Assembly: GCA_904420235.1 (NCBI GenBank)
Contig: CAJFUS010000076.1
Location: 1-6,364 of the forward strand
Direction: 5' to 3'
Length of the DNA stretch: 6,364 nt
Source of the DNA: Candidatus Neoanaerotignum tabaqchaliae
GTDB lineage: Bacteria > Bacillota > Clostridia > Lachnospirales > Anaerotignaceae
Positions 5,790 to 6,364 of this stretch are shown here, one piece after another. How positions within the stretch are numbered: position 1 is the first letter of the stretch; each line of letters opens with the position of its first letter. A model generated the notes under the pieces. It was given only the letters and a program-made list of their open reading frames with translations. It searched no databases and was not told the origin of the DNA. Both the position numbers and the translations under genes were made by a program.

Positions 5790-6364
5790 TTGGGTATATA
5801 CGCGGAGATAATTTTGAATAATGCAAACCCCGAGGTTGACAGAATATTTGATTATGAAATCCCATTTGAGTTTTTGAGCAAAGCAAAATCGGGTATGAGA
5901 GTTATTGTGCCTTTCGGCCCAAAAAACACTGCCGTTGAGGGTTATTGTCTTAAAATAAAAAATACAACGGAGGTTCCGCCTGAGAAAATAAAAATGGTGC
6001 GGGATTTTCCTGATGAAATTCCAGTTTTTGACGAGGGCATGATTGAACTTGCTACTTGGCTTAAAGAGGAATATTTTACAACTCTTTCACAGTGCCTTAA
6101 AGTAATGGTTCCTCCTGGTGTTAACCTTAAAAACAAAATAAAAACAGCTTCTGTTTCAGTTGATAACGAAACAGCTGAAAAGGAAGCCGAAAAGCTTTGC
6201 CAAGGAAAAGGGACAGATATTATTAGGGGAAAAGTGTTAAGATATATAATAGATAACGGCCCTGTTCCCGTAAGTGAGGTTATTAAAAAGCTTTCAGTAA
6301 GTCAGTCGCCTTTAAATACTCTTGAGAAACGAGGGCTTATAAAAATATCTTACGGAGATATAAG
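5790..6364 (+). CDS. priA: Primosomal replication-restart helicase PriA, N-terminal part (runs off window)
   Basis: The first 191 codons are present; whole PriA proteins are roughly 730-830 residues, so the helicase part lies beyond the window. PriA recognises stalled forks and D-loops and reloads the replicative helicase. The N-terminal 3'-end DNA-binding domain (about 1-107) shows VDRIFDYEIP (16-25), GMRVIVPFGPKNTAVEGYCL (35-54) and, further on, MIELATWLKEEYFTTLSQCLKVMVPPG (84-110). A winged-helix domain follows at about 115-190, including GKVLRYIIDNGPVPVSEVIK (147-166) and LNTLEKRGLIKI. Translation probably starts at TTG 5790, set by GGAGG at 5779-5783, which suggests modest expression. 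It follows rpoZ after 90 bases and a terminator. The coaBC gene found between rpoZ and priA in B. subtilis is absent here. No frameshift or stop is seen. Confidence 0.93.
   Translation, partial: MGIYAEIILNNANPEVDRIFDYEIPFEFLSKAKSGMRVIVPFGPKNTAVEGYCLKIKNTTEVPPEKIKMVRDFPDEIPVFDEGMIELATWLKEEYFTTLSQCLKVMVPPGVNLKNKIKTASVSVDNETAEKEAEKLCQGKGTDIIRGKVLRYIIDNGPVPVSEVIKKLSVSQSPLNTLEKRGLIKISYGDI

Noticed and set aside
1..6364. Mobile element, CRISPR array, toxin-antitoxin or defence system
   Set aside because: No transposase, integrase, direct-repeat array, attachment site or small paired genes are seen. Base composition is even across conserved housekeeping genes.

Overview
The window looks like a chromosomal housekeeping region from an anaerobic, low-GC Firmicute, most likely class Clostridia. 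The evidence is the AT-rich sequence with frequent ATA and AGA codons, strong GGAG-type ribosome binding sites, and the gene order yicC-remA-gmk-rpoZ-priA next to rqcH (yloA). That order resembles the Bacillus subtilis yloA-yloC-remA-gmk-rpoZ-(coaBC)-priA neighbourhood. No mobile element, CRISPR array, tRNA or rRNA is visible, and I see no clearly new multi-gene system. The less ordinary content is in the intergenic control regions.

Left part (1-1725): the last 14 codons of an unidentified plus-strand gene end at 46. A hairpin terminator at 53-79 follows and could also stop transcription arriving from the right. A 12-helix MATE-family efflux transporter (200-1594) is on the minus strand. Between it and rqcH lies an 11-bp inverted repeat (1632-1675) that reads as the rqcH terminator and holds the -10 box of a good transporter promoter in its loop.

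Middle (1726-3610): rqcH (1726-3498, minus strand) encodes the NFACT-family ribosome quality-control protein that adds C-terminal alanine tails to stalled nascent chains. It is divergent from the yicC operon. The 112-bp gap contains a perfect 12-bp inverted repeat (3543-3581). Each arm carries one end of a TTGATT-18-TATAAT promoter, so identical and fully overlapping promoters point in opposite directions.

Right part (3611-6364): a tight plus-strand operon encodes YicC (RNase or RNase-associated protein), RemA (DNA-binding regulator, GTG start), guanylate kinase and the RNA polymerase omega subunit, with gaps of 6-13 bp. An intrinsic terminator (5726-5764) follows rpoZ. The replication-restart helicase gene priA then begins at a TTG codon with a strong ribosome binding site and runs off the window. 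The operon thus links RNA turnover, GTP supply, transcription and replication restart, and shares its control region with rqcH, a translation-rescue gene.
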